A stretch of DNA of 64,000 nucleotides, from the NCBI RefSeq assembly GCF_003014575.1, contig NZ_PYGF01000005.1, positions 1 through 64,000 of the forward strand. Direction: 5' to 3'. The stretch is from Cecembia rubra (GTDB lineage: Bacteria > Bacteroidota > Bacteroidia > Cytophagales > Cyclobacteriaceae). Made by a program: the position numbers and the translations under genes. The first letter of the stretch is position 1. The number at the start of each line of letters is the position of its first letter. Positions 1-8,546 of this stretch are shown piece after piece. The notes below the pieces were generated by a model. That model had not been told where the DNA came from and ran no database searches. It saw only the letters and a program-made list of their open reading frames with translations.

Positions 1-14
1 CTTTTTTCATTTTT

Positions 15-175
15 GCAATCTGTGTGTTAAAGGTAAGAAATTGTCTGCACACAGATCGGGTATTCGCCTACCGCGGGTTCCTCAAATTCCCCGTGCGATT
101 TCTTCTAAATCACACAGAGAATTTCGAGGTATAACTTTAACTTCGTAAGTAGTGAAACCAACTTACACAGTTTTT
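15..175 (-). ncRNA. ssrS: 6S-like structured RNA candidate
   Basis: Read on the minus strand, bases 129-107 and 101-80 form a long terminal helix of about 22 pairs with one bulged G and a five-base loop. Below it are an open region, a small hairpin (GGUA/UACC, about 71-58) on the 3' side, and CUGU/ACAG plus GUAAG/CUUAC pairings that can close the rod. A closing stem, a central bubble carrying a small 3'-side hairpin and a long terminal stem is the known layout of 6S RNA, the RNA polymerase regulator. The strand choice rests on four positions that are G.U pairs on minus but C.A clashes on plus. A competing 9-bp hairpin (56-48 with 26-18) could be the rearranged form. No terminator is visible and the ends are approximate. 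Another structured RNA is possible. Confidence 0.42.
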
Positions 176-208
176 GTCATAGTCCCTTTTCTGATTTTAT
201 CTAAAAGC

Positions 209-703
209 TTATCTCCCAAAATCATCTTGTAACCTTACAATATCTTCCTCGTCTGATGGGTGGTTGTCGTCTGTGTGCTGCCAGATTTCAGCTATCATTC
301 CCCAGTCTTCCAGTCCTATCAAGCGGTGCCTTTCGCCCTGTTGCAGCTTGATTTTTTCTCCTGCACATAAGATATGTTTTTCCTGTTCCACATCTGTGAG
401 ACTAGTGGCCACGGCTACTTTTCCATTGATGCATCTCCATATTTCCGCTCTTCTGAAATGATATTGCCAACTCAGTCTTTTGCCAGGGGCGACCAGAAGG
501 ATTTTTGGGCTAAGTTTTTCGGAGAGCTTCAGTTTTTGGAAATCTTCCTCAGGGAAAAATTCTATTGCAAAATATTGTGCCTGAGATTCATCTATTACCA
601 AAAAACCACCCCATGGCCTTTCCCTATCTTCTTTGATGATGGTAAACCCTTTCTCCTTCATTAGGCGTTCTGCCGCTTCAAAAATTTCATTCTTAGATTT
701 CAT
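209..703 (-). CDS. Cupin protein, type II phosphomannose isomerase-like
   Basis: A 164-residue single-domain cupin. The central stretch has the pattern PG..LSWQYH.RR.E.W, followed by a second motif around GERHRL, matching the metal-binding cupin that forms the isomerase part of two-domain mannose-1-phosphate guanylyltransferase/phosphomannose isomerases. Members of this group act on sugar phosphates in the cytoplasm or are uncharacterised; the substrate cannot be read from sequence. The N-terminal third (AAERLMKEKGF, then RPWGGF) is the extension typical of the small Bacteroidota versions. The frame is open to a TTG at 730, but the ATG at 703 gives the natural N-terminus MKSKNEIF. The gene stands alone, upstream in its own direction of the 6S-like RNA. 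Confidence 0.75.
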   Translation of the reverse strand: MKSKNEIFEAAERLMKEKGFTIIKEDRERPWGGFLVIDESQAQYFAIEFFPEEDFQKLKLSEKLSPKILLVAPGKRLSWQYHFRRAEIWRCINGKVAVATSLTDVEQEKHILCAGEKIKLQQGERHRLIGLEDWGMIAEIWQHTDDNHPSDEEDIVRLQDDFGR

Positions 704-854
704 GATGACCTGAATTGTACACAAAAACAATTCAAATATGCAAATTGTGCTTGGAAATCGGAAATACCGATTAAACCTTTTGGTCTTAAAAACTGTCTAT
801 ATGTATGATTATTTTATCCATCCATTTATCTTTCATAACCCAAAACCTTAAAAA

Positions 855-1448
855 ATGAAAACCATTGTAATTATTCTCTTAGGAGTCCTTTTGGCAGTCC
901 CTTTTTTACCAATTTCAGAAGTGTATGAAGTCAAGGTTGACAAAAATGTCAGTACAGTGACCTGGCGCGCGAGCAAAGTGACAGGCACGCACTTTGGCAA
1001 AGTCAAAATTTCACAGGCGGACCTGGATTACAAAAACAATAGGATTCAGGGTGGTTTTTTTGAAATCGATATGACCTCAATTACTGTAGAAGACATTACA
1101 GACCCTGGTTCCAACAAAAGACTTACAGACCATCTGAAGTCAGATGACTTCTTTTCTGTAGATAAATTCAAAACTTCCAGTTTAAAAATTACAGAGGCCA
1201 AAACTGCAAATGGAAAGGATTACCAAATTAATGGGAATTTAATGATCAAGGGGATTTCCAATCCTGTGAGCTTTCCTGCAACAGTGGAAGTTAAGGGAGG
1301 AGAGATCACAGCTACGGGTAAAATTACCTTTGACCGTACCAAATATGACATCAAGTACCGTTCGGGAAGTTTCTTTGATGGACTGGCAGACCGAATGATA
1401 TATGATGAAGTGCAGCTGGAAATTGCATTAGTGGCCAAAGCAAATTAA
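855..1448 (+). CDS. YceI-family periplasmic lipid-binding protein
   Basis: 197 residues with a hydrophobic N-terminal signal (MKTIVIILLGVLLAVPFLP). The rest has the YceI lipocalin-like pattern: STVTWRASKVTGTHFGKV near the start, G.F.IDMTSI, then DHLKSDDFFSVDKF and a C-terminal ITFDRTKYDIKYRSG strand. YceI proteins form an extended beta-barrel that binds polyisoprenoid or amide lipids in the periplasm. The length is normal for the family. The physiological ligand is unknown. The gene is monocistronic, closed by a strong terminator just after the stop. Confidence 0.9.
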   Translation: MKTIVIILLGVLLAVPFLPISEVYEVKVDKNVSTVTWRASKVTGTHFGKVKISQADLDYKNNRIQGGFFEIDMTSITVEDITDPGSNKRLTDHLKSDDFFSVDKFKTSSLKITEAKTANGKDYQINGNLMIKGISNPVSFPATVEVKGGEITATGKITFDRTKYDIKYRSGSFFDGLADRMIYDEVQLEIALVAKAN

Positions 1449-1470
1449 GTAGAATAAGAGCTTAGATTTA

Positions 1471-1506
1471 AAATCCCGGTTAAAGATTAGGCCGGGATTT
1501 ATTTTT
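1471..1506 (+). terminator. Rho-independent terminator after the YceI gene
   Basis: An AAATCCCGG/CCGGGATTT stem (1471-1479 with 1492-1500) is followed by ATTTTTC, 22 bases after the YceI stop. Confidence 0.8.
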
Positions 1507-1591
1507 CATTTCTATCCGTGTTTTGGAACCTTCCAAAAATAAAAGGGATTGATCTATCCAAAATAGCCGCTTACTTTAGTAATTTAGCCCT

Positions 1592-3316
1592 ATGGAGTAT
1601 AAATGGATGATTAGGGAAAAGGCCGACCCTAAAATTGTAGATTCCCTAAGTAAAGAAATTAATGTTAATCCCACTTTGGCCAATATGTTGGTCAATAGGG
1701 GCATAGATTCTTTCCAAAAAGCCAAAGATTTTTTTAGACCTGATCTTGATAAGCTACATGATCCCATGTTGATGAAGGACATGGATAAAGCCCTGTCCCG
1801 GCTGGCATACGCCATTGACCAAGGGGAAAAGATTTTGGTTTATGGGGATTATGATGTAGATGGGACAACTTCTGTGGCCATGATGTATGGTTACCTCAGC
1901 CGATTTTATCCTAATGTGGATTTTTACATTCCGGATAGATACAAAGAAGGATATGGAATTTCTGAAAGAGGCGTACGGTTTGCGGCAGATAATGGCTTTA
2001 AGCTTATTATTTCTTTGGACTGTGGCATAAAGGCCATTTCCAAAGTTGCTATGGCCAAGGAATTGGGAGTTGATTTTATCATTTGTGACCACCATACTCC
2101 GGGTGAGGAGTTGCCCCCTGCTATTGCTATTTTGGATCCAAAGAGGCAAGATTGTACATATCCCTATAAAGAATTGAGCGGTTGTGGGGTTGGTTTTAAA
2201 CTGATTCAGGCTTTTTCAACTTTCAGAGGAGAAGACCCCGGGAAGGTCATGTCTTTTTTGGATCTTTTGGCGGTAAGCATTGCGGCTGACATTGTTCCGA
2301 TTACAGGTGAAAACAGAATTTTGACCTATTATGGTATTGAGCGGATCAATAATAATCCAAGGCCTGGGATCAAAGCATTGATCCTTCGGAGTAAAATTGA
2401 AAAGGAAATCGAAATTTCCGATATCGTATTCAAAATAGGCCCTAGGATCAATGCCTCAGGAAGGTTGGAGCATGCCAAAGCTTCGGTAGAGTTATTGATT
2501 TCTAAGGACCTGGAGGATGCTTTGGCTAGAGCAGAACTAGTTGATACAGTCAACGCGGCCCGTAAGAATTTTGACGAAAATATTACCAAAGAGGCACTTT
2601 CTATGATTGAAAGTCTTGATGAGGTAAGGCAAATGAAAACTACTGTGCTTTTCAAGGAAGATTGGCACAAAGGTGTTATCGGAATTGTGGCTTCGAGGTG
2701 TATTGAGAGGTTTTATAGACCCACAATAATCCTGACAGAATCCAACAACAAAGCTACAGGAAGCGCAAGGTCTGTCTATGATTTTGATATATATGAGGCC
2801 ATTTCTGAATGCAGTGATCTTCTTGAGCAGTTTGGAGGCCATAAATATGCTGCCGGCTTGACTTTATCTGTGGATAATGTGCCGGCATTTCAGGCAAAAT
2901 TTGAGGAAGTGGTTAGTTCCAGGCTTGATGAAATCCACATGAAGCCTGTGCTTGAAATAGATGATGAAATATTGCTTGATCAGATCAATTATAAATTTTA
3001 TAATATCCTGAGGCAAATGGCACCATTCGGTCCGGGAAATCCTGAGCCGATCTTTACCGTTAAGCAAGTATATGCTGAAAATGTCCGTATCTTAAAGGAC
3101 AAGCATTTGCGCTTCAATGTGGTACAAGACGGACAAGAAACCAAGCCTGTATGTATTGCTTTTGGATTAGCTGACAAAGATATTTATCCAGATGAAATCA
3201 TTTATAAAATGTTAATGCGCAAAATGCGATTTGATTTGGCATTTGAGATAAGAGAGAATACTTTTAGGAATAATAGCAGTCTTCAACTTTACGTGAAAGA
3301 CATCAAATTTGACTGA
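1592..3316 (+). CDS. recJ: Single-stranded-DNA-specific 5'-3' exonuclease RecJ
   Basis: 574 residues, the usual length for RecJ. The DHH phosphoesterase core is clear: GDYDVDG at residues 85-91, DCGI near 143, and the name-giving DHH at 166-168, all Mn/Mg ligands. A DHHA1 segment follows (WHKGVIGIVASR, GSARS, FGGHKYAAG), then the C-terminal OB-type RecJ domain with APFGPGNPEP. RecJ degrades single-stranded DNA 5' to 3' in RecF-pathway recombination, mismatch repair and base-excision repair. It is followed closely by lptB and the GH3-type gene on the same strand, so the three may be cotranscribed. Confidence 0.95.
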   Translation: MEYKWMIREKADPKIVDSLSKEINVNPTLANMLVNRGIDSFQKAKDFFRPDLDKLHDPMLMKDMDKALSRLAYAIDQGEKILVYGDYDVDGTTSVAMMYGYLSRFYPNVDFYIPDRYKEGYGISERGVRFAADNGFKLIISLDCGIKAISKVAMAKELGVDFIICDHHTPGEELPPAIAILDPKRQDCTYPYKELSGCGVGFKLIQAFSTFRGEDPGKVMSFLDLLAVSIAADIVPITGENRILTYYGIERINNNPRPGIKALILRSKIEKEIEISDIVFKIGPRINASGRLEHAKASVELLISKDLEDALARAELVDTVNAARKNFDENITKEALSMIESLDEVRQMKTTVLFKEDWHKGVIGIVASRCIERFYRPTIILTESNNKATGSARSVYDFDIYEAISECSDLLEQFGGHKYAAGLTLSVDNVPAFQAKFEEVVSSRLDEIHMKPVLEIDDEILLDQINYKFYNILRQMAPFGPGNPEPIFTVKQVYAENVRILKDKHLRFNVVQDGQETKPVCIAFGLADKDIYPDEIIYKMLMRKMRFDLAFEIRENTFRNNSSLQLYVKDIKFD

Positions 3317-3409
3317 TATGAAATTGATCATGACCAAAAGGTTTCCTAACCGGGATGATTATCAAACGGGTGTGACTCCATAGGACCTTTGGAAAACTAT
3401 TATAAGCAT

Positions 3410-4147
3410 ATGAAATTAAGGGCTGAGCATTTGGTAAAAATTTATAAAGGCCGCAAAGTAGTGAATAACATCTCTGTAGAGGTGGAGCAGGGGGAGATTG
3501 TGGGATTATTGGGACCTAATGGGGCCGGGAAGACGACTTCATTCTATATGATTGTTGGACTGATTCAGCCCAATGAAGGAAAAATTTTCCTGGAAGATCA
3601 AAATATTACCGAATTGCCTATGTATAAGAGGGCCAAACTTGGAATTGGATATTTAGCCCAGGAAGCTTCAGTTTTTAGGAAGCTCTCGGTAGAAGAAAAC
3701 ATCATGGCTGTATTGGAAATGACCAATAAGACCAAAGCTGAAATGAAAGAAAAAGTGGAAAGTCTGCTAGAAGAATTCAGTCTTACCCATGTGAGGAAAA
3801 ACCTTGGTATGGTACTTTCAGGAGGGGAGAGAAGAAGGACAGAAATAGCAAGGGCGCTGGCAGTAGATCCTAAGTTTGTACTCTTGGATGAACCATTTGC
3901 AGGGGTAGATCCCATTGCAGTAGAGGAAATCCAGACCATTGTGGCCAAGCTAAAAAATAAGAATATAGGTATACTGATTACAGACCATAATGTAAATGAA
4001 ACCCTTTCCATTACTGATCGCGCCTATTTGATGTTTGAGGGAAGGTTGTTGAAAGCCGGTACAGCTGAGGAATTGGCCGCTGATGAACAGGTGAGAAGGG
4101 TATACTTAGGACAGCACTTTGAATTGAAGAGAAAAGTTTTTAACTAA
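3410..4147 (+). CDS. lptB: Lipopolysaccharide export ATPase LptB
   Basis: 245 residues from the ATG at 3410. The frame extends to a TTG at 3389, but [10 protein letters not shown] is the standard LptB N-terminus. All ABC ATPase motifs are present: Walker [10 protein letters not shown] (35-43), signature LSGGE (136-140), Walker B FVLLDE (156-161) followed by PFAGVDP, and the switch histidine in ITDHNV. LptB powers LptFGC in extracting LPS from the inner membrane and passing it to the LptA bridge; the lptFG and lptC genes are not in this window. The stop codon overlaps the ATG of the next gene by one base (TAATG), implying translational coupling. Confidence 0.93.
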   Translation: MKLRAEHLVKIYKGRKVVNNISVEVEQGEIVGLLGPNGAGKTTSFYMIVGLIQPNEGKIFLEDQNITELPMYKRAKLGIGYLAQEASVFRKLSVEENIMAVLEMTNKTKAEMKEKVESLLEEFSLTHVRKNLGMVLSGGERRRTEIARALAVDPKFVLLDEPFAGVDPIAVEEIQTIVAKLKNKNIGILITDHNVNETLSITDRAYLMFEGRLLKAGTAEELAADEQVRRVYLGQHFELKRKVFN

Positions 4148-5664
4148 TGGAAGTTGTCAATACATTTCTGACCTGGATTTTTAAAAGCCGGATTGGTCAG
4201 ATTGAAAATTTTATGCACAATCCCATCGAGGTTCAAGAACAAATCCTCGAAGAATTGATTTCCAATGCCAAGAGAACCACTTTTGGCAAGACTTTTAGAT
4301 TTCAGGAGATTAATACCTACAACGATTTTGCCACTAGGGTTCCTGTGCACACTTATGAGGAGCTAAGTCCCTATTTTGAGCGGATTATGAAAGGGGAGCA
4401 GAATGTACTTTGGCCCTCCGAGATTCTCTGGTTTTCCAAATCCTCCGGAACTACTTCCAGCCGGAGTAAATATATACCTGTCTCCCAAGAAGCTTTGGAA
4501 GATTGTCATTTCAAAGGTGGCAAGGATATGCTTTCTCTATATGTGAACAATTATCCCGAGAGCAAACTTTTTGCAGGGAAAAGCTTAAGTATTGGGGGGA
4601 GTTTGGGCAAGAATCCCTTAGATCCCATCAGTGAGATCCAAGTGGGAGACATCTCTGCTGTTATCATGCAGAATTTGCCACTTTGGGTCCAATTTGCAAG
4701 AACCCCCAGTCTTGAAATCGCTCTTATGAGTGAGTGGGAAAGCAAGATAGAAAAGATGGCCAAAGAGGTCATGCACGAGAATGTCATCAGTATTTCGGGG
4801 GTGCCCACCTGGACTATAGTTCTGCTTCAGCGGATCATGGAACTCAAACAGGCCAAAAATATTCTTGATGTATGGCCAAATCTAGAAGTATTTTTCCATG
4901 GAGCGGTAGCATTTGGACCATATAGAAACCTGTTTCAGGAAATGATTCCCTCATCTAAAATGAGGTACATGGAAACCTACAATGCCTCGGAAGGATTTTT
5001 TGGGATACAGGACCAAAAAGATTCAGATGAACTGCTGTTGATGCTGGATTATGGCATATTTTATGAATTTATTCCCATGGAGGATTTGGAAAAGGAGTTT
5101 CCAAAAGTAATTCCTTTATCAGAAGTAGAATTAGGTAAGAATTATGCCATCCTGATAACAACCAATGCAGGTCTGTGGCGCTATAAAATCGGGGACACAG
5201 TAAGGTTTACCAATACAAGTCCCTATAGATTCAAAATTTCCGGCCGGACGAAGCATTTCATCAATGCTTTTGGAGAAGAAGTGATCGTGGAAAATGCAGA
5301 GAAAGCAATTGAAGCAGCAGCTGTGGCCACAGGAGCCTCAATTACAAATTTCACAGCAGCACCGTTATATTTTGGCGATTCCAAAAGCAAAGGTGCGCAT
5401 GAATGGGTAATTGAGTTCAAAAAGTTACCTGATAATAATGAAAAATTCATCATGGTTTTGGATGAGATCCTCCGTGAGATCAATTCTGATTATGATGCCA
5501 AGCGGTACAAAGACCTTGCCTTATCAGCTCCCAAAGTGCATTTTGTTCAGGAGGGGATATTTTCAAAATGGCTCAAGAATAAGGGGAAGCTTGGTGGTCA
5601 GAACAAAGTGCCCAGGCTATCCAATACAAGGGAGTATTTGGATGAAGTTCTATCTCTACTTTGA
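4147..5664 (+). CDS. GH3 auxin-responsive promoter-family protein (acyl-adenylate-forming)
   Basis: 505 residues with the architecture of bacterial GH3-family proteins: an ATP-binding SSGTTSSRSKYIPVS loop near residue 100, FHGAVAFGPY and YNASEGFFG in the middle, and GLWRYKIGDTVRF with the hinge KISGRTKHFINAFGEEV. The plant homologues conjugate amino acids to jasmonate or auxin through an acyl-adenylate. The bacterial substrate is not known, and no reaction should be assigned beyond carboxylate adenylation. It is coupled to lptB by a one-base overlap, so a link to envelope or lipid metabolism is possible but is inference. It converges on mtgA with a six-base gap. Confidence 0.88.
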   Translation: MEVVNTFLTWIFKSRIGQIENFMHNPIEVQEQILEELISNAKRTTFGKTFRFQEINTYNDFATRVPVHTYEELSPYFERIMKGEQNVLWPSEILWFSKSSGTTSSRSKYIPVSQEALEDCHFKGGKDMLSLYVNNYPESKLFAGKSLSIGGSLGKNPLDPISEIQVGDISAVIMQNLPLWVQFARTPSLEIALMSEWESKIEKMAKEVMHENVISISGVPTWTIVLLQRIMELKQAKNILDVWPNLEVFFHGAVAFGPYRNLFQEMIPSSKMRYMETYNASEGFFGIQDQKDSDELLLMLDYGIFYEFIPMEDLEKEFPKVIPLSEVELGKNYAILITTNAGLWRYKIGDTVRFTNTSPYRFKISGRTKHFINAFGEEVIVENAEKAIEAAAVATGASITNFTAAPLYFGDSKSKGAHEWVIEFKKLPDNNEKFIMVLDEILREINSDYDAKRYKDLALSAPKVHFVQEGIFSKWLKNKGKLGGQNKVPRLSNTREYLDEVLSLL

Positions 5665-5670
5665 CAAGAA

Positions 5671-6366
5671 TCAAATCCCCATTCCTACAGGCTTAAGGTT
5701 GTTCATTTGGCCCAGTATCCAAACTTGTCTTCCCTGAATGTAAGGGGTAGGTCTGGCAGGAGACCACCTTCTGGGATTGGGCAATACCGCTGCAATGAGA
5801 GCTGCTTCTTGACGGTTTAATTTTTCTGCAGATTTCCTGAAATTAGACTGAGATGCGGCCTCAATACCATAAACCCCTTCACCCATTTCAATGACATTGA
5901 GGTATACTTCCATGATTCTTTCTTTTGGCCAAAAAGTTTCTATCAAAAAGGTGAAATAAGCTTCAAGACCCTTTCTGACCAATGTCCTTGAAGGCCATAG
6001 GAATACGTTTTTTGCGGTCTGCTGGGAAATGGTGCTGGCTCCCTTAATTCTTTTTCCTTTTTTGTTCTGTTCCCAGGCTTTCTCCATCGCTTTCCAATCA
6101 AAACCCCTATGGTCCATAAAGTTTTGATCTTCAGCTGCCACCACTGCTTGGGGAACATGTTTGGATATTTTTTTGATGGAAACCCAGTCTTTATATAAGC
6201 GAAGTTCCTTCTTTTCATCTATGGCCTGCTCATAGAGCCTTATCACCATCAATGGGGTGATCGGAACAGGAACAAACCTATAAATTAGAGTAAAACCAAT
6301 GCTTAGGATAAAAAACCATAAAATGATTTTGAAAAGTATGCCAAATATTATTTTGATGATTTTCAT
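5671..6366 (-). CDS. mtgA: Monofunctional peptidoglycan transglycosylase MtgA
   Basis: 231 residues: one N-terminal membrane anchor (residues about 5-30), then a family-51 glycosyltransferase domain and no penicillin-binding transpeptidase domain. Diagnostic motifs are AAEDQNFMDHRGFD, which carries the catalytic glutamate, GASTISQQTAKNVFLW, and KERIMEVYLNVIEMGEGVYG with the second acidic site. It polymerises lipid II into glycan strands at the inner membrane. The length is normal. It lies four bases downstream of the methyltransferase gene on the same strand, suggesting an operon. Confidence 0.95.
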   Translation of the reverse strand: MKIIKIIFGILFKIILWFFILSIGFTLIYRFVPVPITPLMVIRLYEQAIDEKKELRLYKDWVSIKKISKHVPQAVVAAEDQNFMDHRGFDWKAMEKAWEQNKKGKRIKGASTISQQTAKNVFLWPSRTLVRKGLEAYFTFLIETFWPKERIMEVYLNVIEMGEGVYGIEAASQSNFRKSAEKLNRQEAALIAAVLPNPRRWSPARPTPYIQGRQVWILGQMNNLKPVGMGI

Positions 6367-6370
6367 ACCC

Positions 6371-7192
6371 TTAAGCGTAAGCAGTGGCTTGAATGAACCT
6401 ATAATAGAATACTGAATCCTTCATCGCTCTGAGGCTGTCCATGCCCTTTTGCATAGCTTTAAACTGAGAATCAGTTATGAGTCCATCTTGAATAAGTGAA
6501 GAAGCCCCAGAGCCCATAAGATTTTTCCAATAGGTAAAAACGGTATTTTTTTCCTGATTTGTCCTGCTGTCAAGATGAAAACCACCACTCCTCAGGTCTA
6601 TGTTTCTATATCCTGCTTCATGCAAAAGATTTCCCAATTTGGCACCCACATGGGGATCTCCTCCGATAGAAATTTGATAATTGTTATAAATATCCCAATA
6701 ATCCATAACTTCTGGTAAGCAAGGGTAAGTATAGAAACTGCTGTTTAAAACTTCGGTGATGGATACCATTGCCCCTGATTTCAGAAAGGGCTTCATACTT
6801 TTAAGGACACGTACCGGATCCGCGATATGTTCCAAAACCCAGCAAATAAAAGCCCCATCAAAAGTTTTATCCAGATTGAGGGCTGTTGCATCTTGTTGTA
6901 TAAAGCGTACTTTTTCAGTTCCAAAGCCCAATGCCTCCATATTCTCTTGGGCCTTTTTAATTTGACGGGCTTCATATTCTACGCCAGTAATCTGGAGGTG
7001 TGGAAATCTTCTCAGGAGGATTTCAGTCTGTGCACCTACTCCACTACCAATTTCAAGTAAATTGGTAACATTTGAAAAGTCGATGAAGTCATAAATAGGC
7101 CTTTCAATGACCAGAGCCTGTTCCCGTAGTCTTTCCTGTTCGGTGGCTGTATAGCCATGGATATACTTTTTCTCAGATGGATCTTGATTCAT
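6371..7192 (-). CDS. Class I SAM-dependent methyltransferase
   Basis: 273 residues from the ATG at 7192; the frame runs on to a TTG at 7213, which I judge unlikely. The SAM-binding motif I is LLEIGSGVGAQTEILLRRFP, followed by an acidic ribose-binding position in TGVEYE and motif IV FDGAFICWVLEHI. This is the Methyltransf_11/25 type fold. The C-terminal half is not distinctive, so the substrate is unknown; small molecules, lipids and quinones are all possible. It is cotranscribed with mtgA, four bases apart. Confidence 0.85.
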   Translation of the reverse strand: MNQDPSEKKYIHGYTATEQERLREQALVIERPIYDFIDFSNVTNLLEIGSGVGAQTEILLRRFPHLQITGVEYEARQIKKAQENMEALGFGTEKVRFIQQDATALNLDKTFDGAFICWVLEHIADPVRVLKSMKPFLKSGAMVSITEVLNSSFYTYPCLPEVMDYWDIYNNYQISIGGDPHVGAKLGNLLHEAGYRNIDLRSGGFHLDSRTNQEKNTVFTYWKNLMGSGASSLIQDGLITDSQFKAMQKGMDSLRAMKDSVFYYRFIQATAYA

Positions 7193-7262
7193 CGCTATTT
7201 TGCTGAACAGCAAAATAAGGGCTTTTTTTGCTGATAATAAAGGGTACTTTTCTCTGGATTTT

Positions 7263-7831
7263 TCAAGGATTCGATTTTTGCTTGAGTATCACCGGTTCTT
7301 TCAATTTTCCAGTGACCAATTCCATAAAATATTTTAGCTCAGGATAAATTAAAGGGGAAACTATTGGGTATTTCAATACTACATTTGCTGAAATTTTTAC
7401 GGAATTGTCTAAAGCTGTAATTTGATAAGTAAATGTGGCATCTCCACTTGGAAATGCCATACCTGTATTTTCAAGGTAATCAATTGGTCAAGCTGTTCAA
7501 TGAATGTTGTGCTAACCAATTTTTTCTACAATTTCCCTTGGCGCTTATGAGAAGTGGATTTGATTACATTATGCCTAAACATGCTATCAGTATAGGGGTT
7601 AATTCTGAATTGAGCCATTTTGGGAAGCCAGGAAAGATTTTTTTTTGGATAGTAACCAGACTGACTTGAATAAATGTAGTTCTCCAATACATTGGTATAA
7701 ACTTCCCTTTCTTTTGAAGTTTCAGAACTGCCCAATACATTCAAATTCCACAACACCATTTTATTAGACGAATTTGATTTCATGAAAGGAGCCAAATCCT
7801 CCAAGTCTGACATAAATTTTGTGAAGTTCTT
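7263..7831 (-). pseudogene. Remnant of the C-terminal part of a DUF3857/transglutaminase-like protein
   Basis: Two leftward reading segments (7813-7526 and 7483-7263) appear to belong to one broken gene. The first ends at an internal TAG after RQGKL; the same frame then continues as KKLVSTTFIEQLDQ, after which a shift of one base near 7485 restores DYLENTGMAFPSGD and a run to the stop at 7263. The final segment (KYPIVSPLIYPELKYFM then LKEPVILKQK) resembles the C-terminal end of exported DUF3857 transglutaminase-like proteins of Bacteroidota. There is no N-terminal signal or catalytic transglutaminase domain upstream. One stop and one frameshift make a functional product unlikely. The family call is tentative. 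Confidence 0.5.
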
Positions 7832-8033
7832 CTAGGTTGTGAATTATTCCTGAAACCAAGATCTGCCTCCATATTCACTTGTTTTTAAATATGCAAATCA
7901 CCCTTATTGACAATATTTTTTCTAGGCAATCCTGATTTTTGCACATAATAGCTATTTCTTTGATTAATGGAAGATACCCATACGAAAACCCATATTTTTT
8001 TTACCTTTACTGTCCATAATAGCAATAATAAGC

Positions 8034-8501
8034 ATGAACCCGATTACTATTGGAAGTTTTGAAGATTTCGCCAAATTCATAGGACAGGACCTAGGAGTTT
8101 CTGATTATCACCAAATTACCCAAGAACAGATCAATAAATTTGCCGATGCTACCTTAGATCATCAGTGGATTCATACAGAGCCCGATCGAGCCAAACGAGA
8201 AGGTGCTTTTGGAGATACCATAGCCCATGGCTACTTGACACTTTCTCTAGTGCCTTTTTTATGGGAGCAGGTTGTAAGTGTACAAAACCTAAAAATGATG
8301 GTCAATTATGGTATTGAAAACCTGCGATTTGCACAAGCGGTATTAGTTAATAATGAAGTGAGGCTCAATGCCCACCTTAAAAATGTTGTTAATTTGAGAG
8401 GCACAATTAAGGCAGAAGTGGATGTTACACTAGAAATCAAAGACCAAAAAAAACCTGCCTTTACCGGTACTTTGGTTTTTCTTTATCATTTCCACTCCTA
8501 A
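8034..8501 (+). CDS. MaoC-family (R)-specific enoyl-CoA hydratase-like protein
   Basis: 155 residues with a single hot-dog domain. The catalytic hydratase-2 motif is visible as FADATLDHQWIHTEPDRA (D and H), followed by TIAHGYLTLSL. This subgroup hydrates trans-2-enoyl-CoA to (R)-3-hydroxyacyl-CoA in beta-oxidation or lipid metabolism; a non-catalytic role is also possible. The length is typical of single-domain bacterial MaoC proteins. It has no operon partners: a pseudogene lies upstream and a bidirectional terminator immediately downstream. Confidence 0.88.
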   Translation: MNPITIGSFEDFAKFIGQDLGVSDYHQITQEQINKFADATLDHQWIHTEPDRAKREGAFGDTIAHGYLTLSLVPFLWEQVVSVQNLKMMVNYGIENLRFAQAVLVNNEVRLNAHLKNVVNLRGTIKAEVDVTLEIKDQKKPAFTGTLVFLYHFHS

Positions 8502-8508
8502 TAATATA

Positions 8509-8545
8509 TTCAAACGATGGTTATATACCATCGTTTGAAGTTTTA
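8509..8545. terminator. Bidirectional terminator between maoC-like and tcdA
   Basis: A perfect 13-bp stem (8509-8521 with 8527-8539) and a five-base loop lie between two convergent genes. TTTT follows on the plus side, and an A-rich left flank can give U-rich RNA on the minus side. Confidence 0.8.
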
Positions 8546-8546
8546 A

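Noticed and set aside
18-176. Plus-strand RNA with a TTTTT run after CTTACACAG that could be a terminator tail
   Set aside because: On the plus strand four positions of the main helix become C.A mismatches, while the minus strand pairs throughout. The T-run may be coincidental.
3318-3383. 21-codon ORF just after recJ (starting MKLIMTKRF)
   Set aside because: Short, no known similarity and no supporting context beyond overlap with the recJ stop; could be the leader of lptB translation but not supportable.
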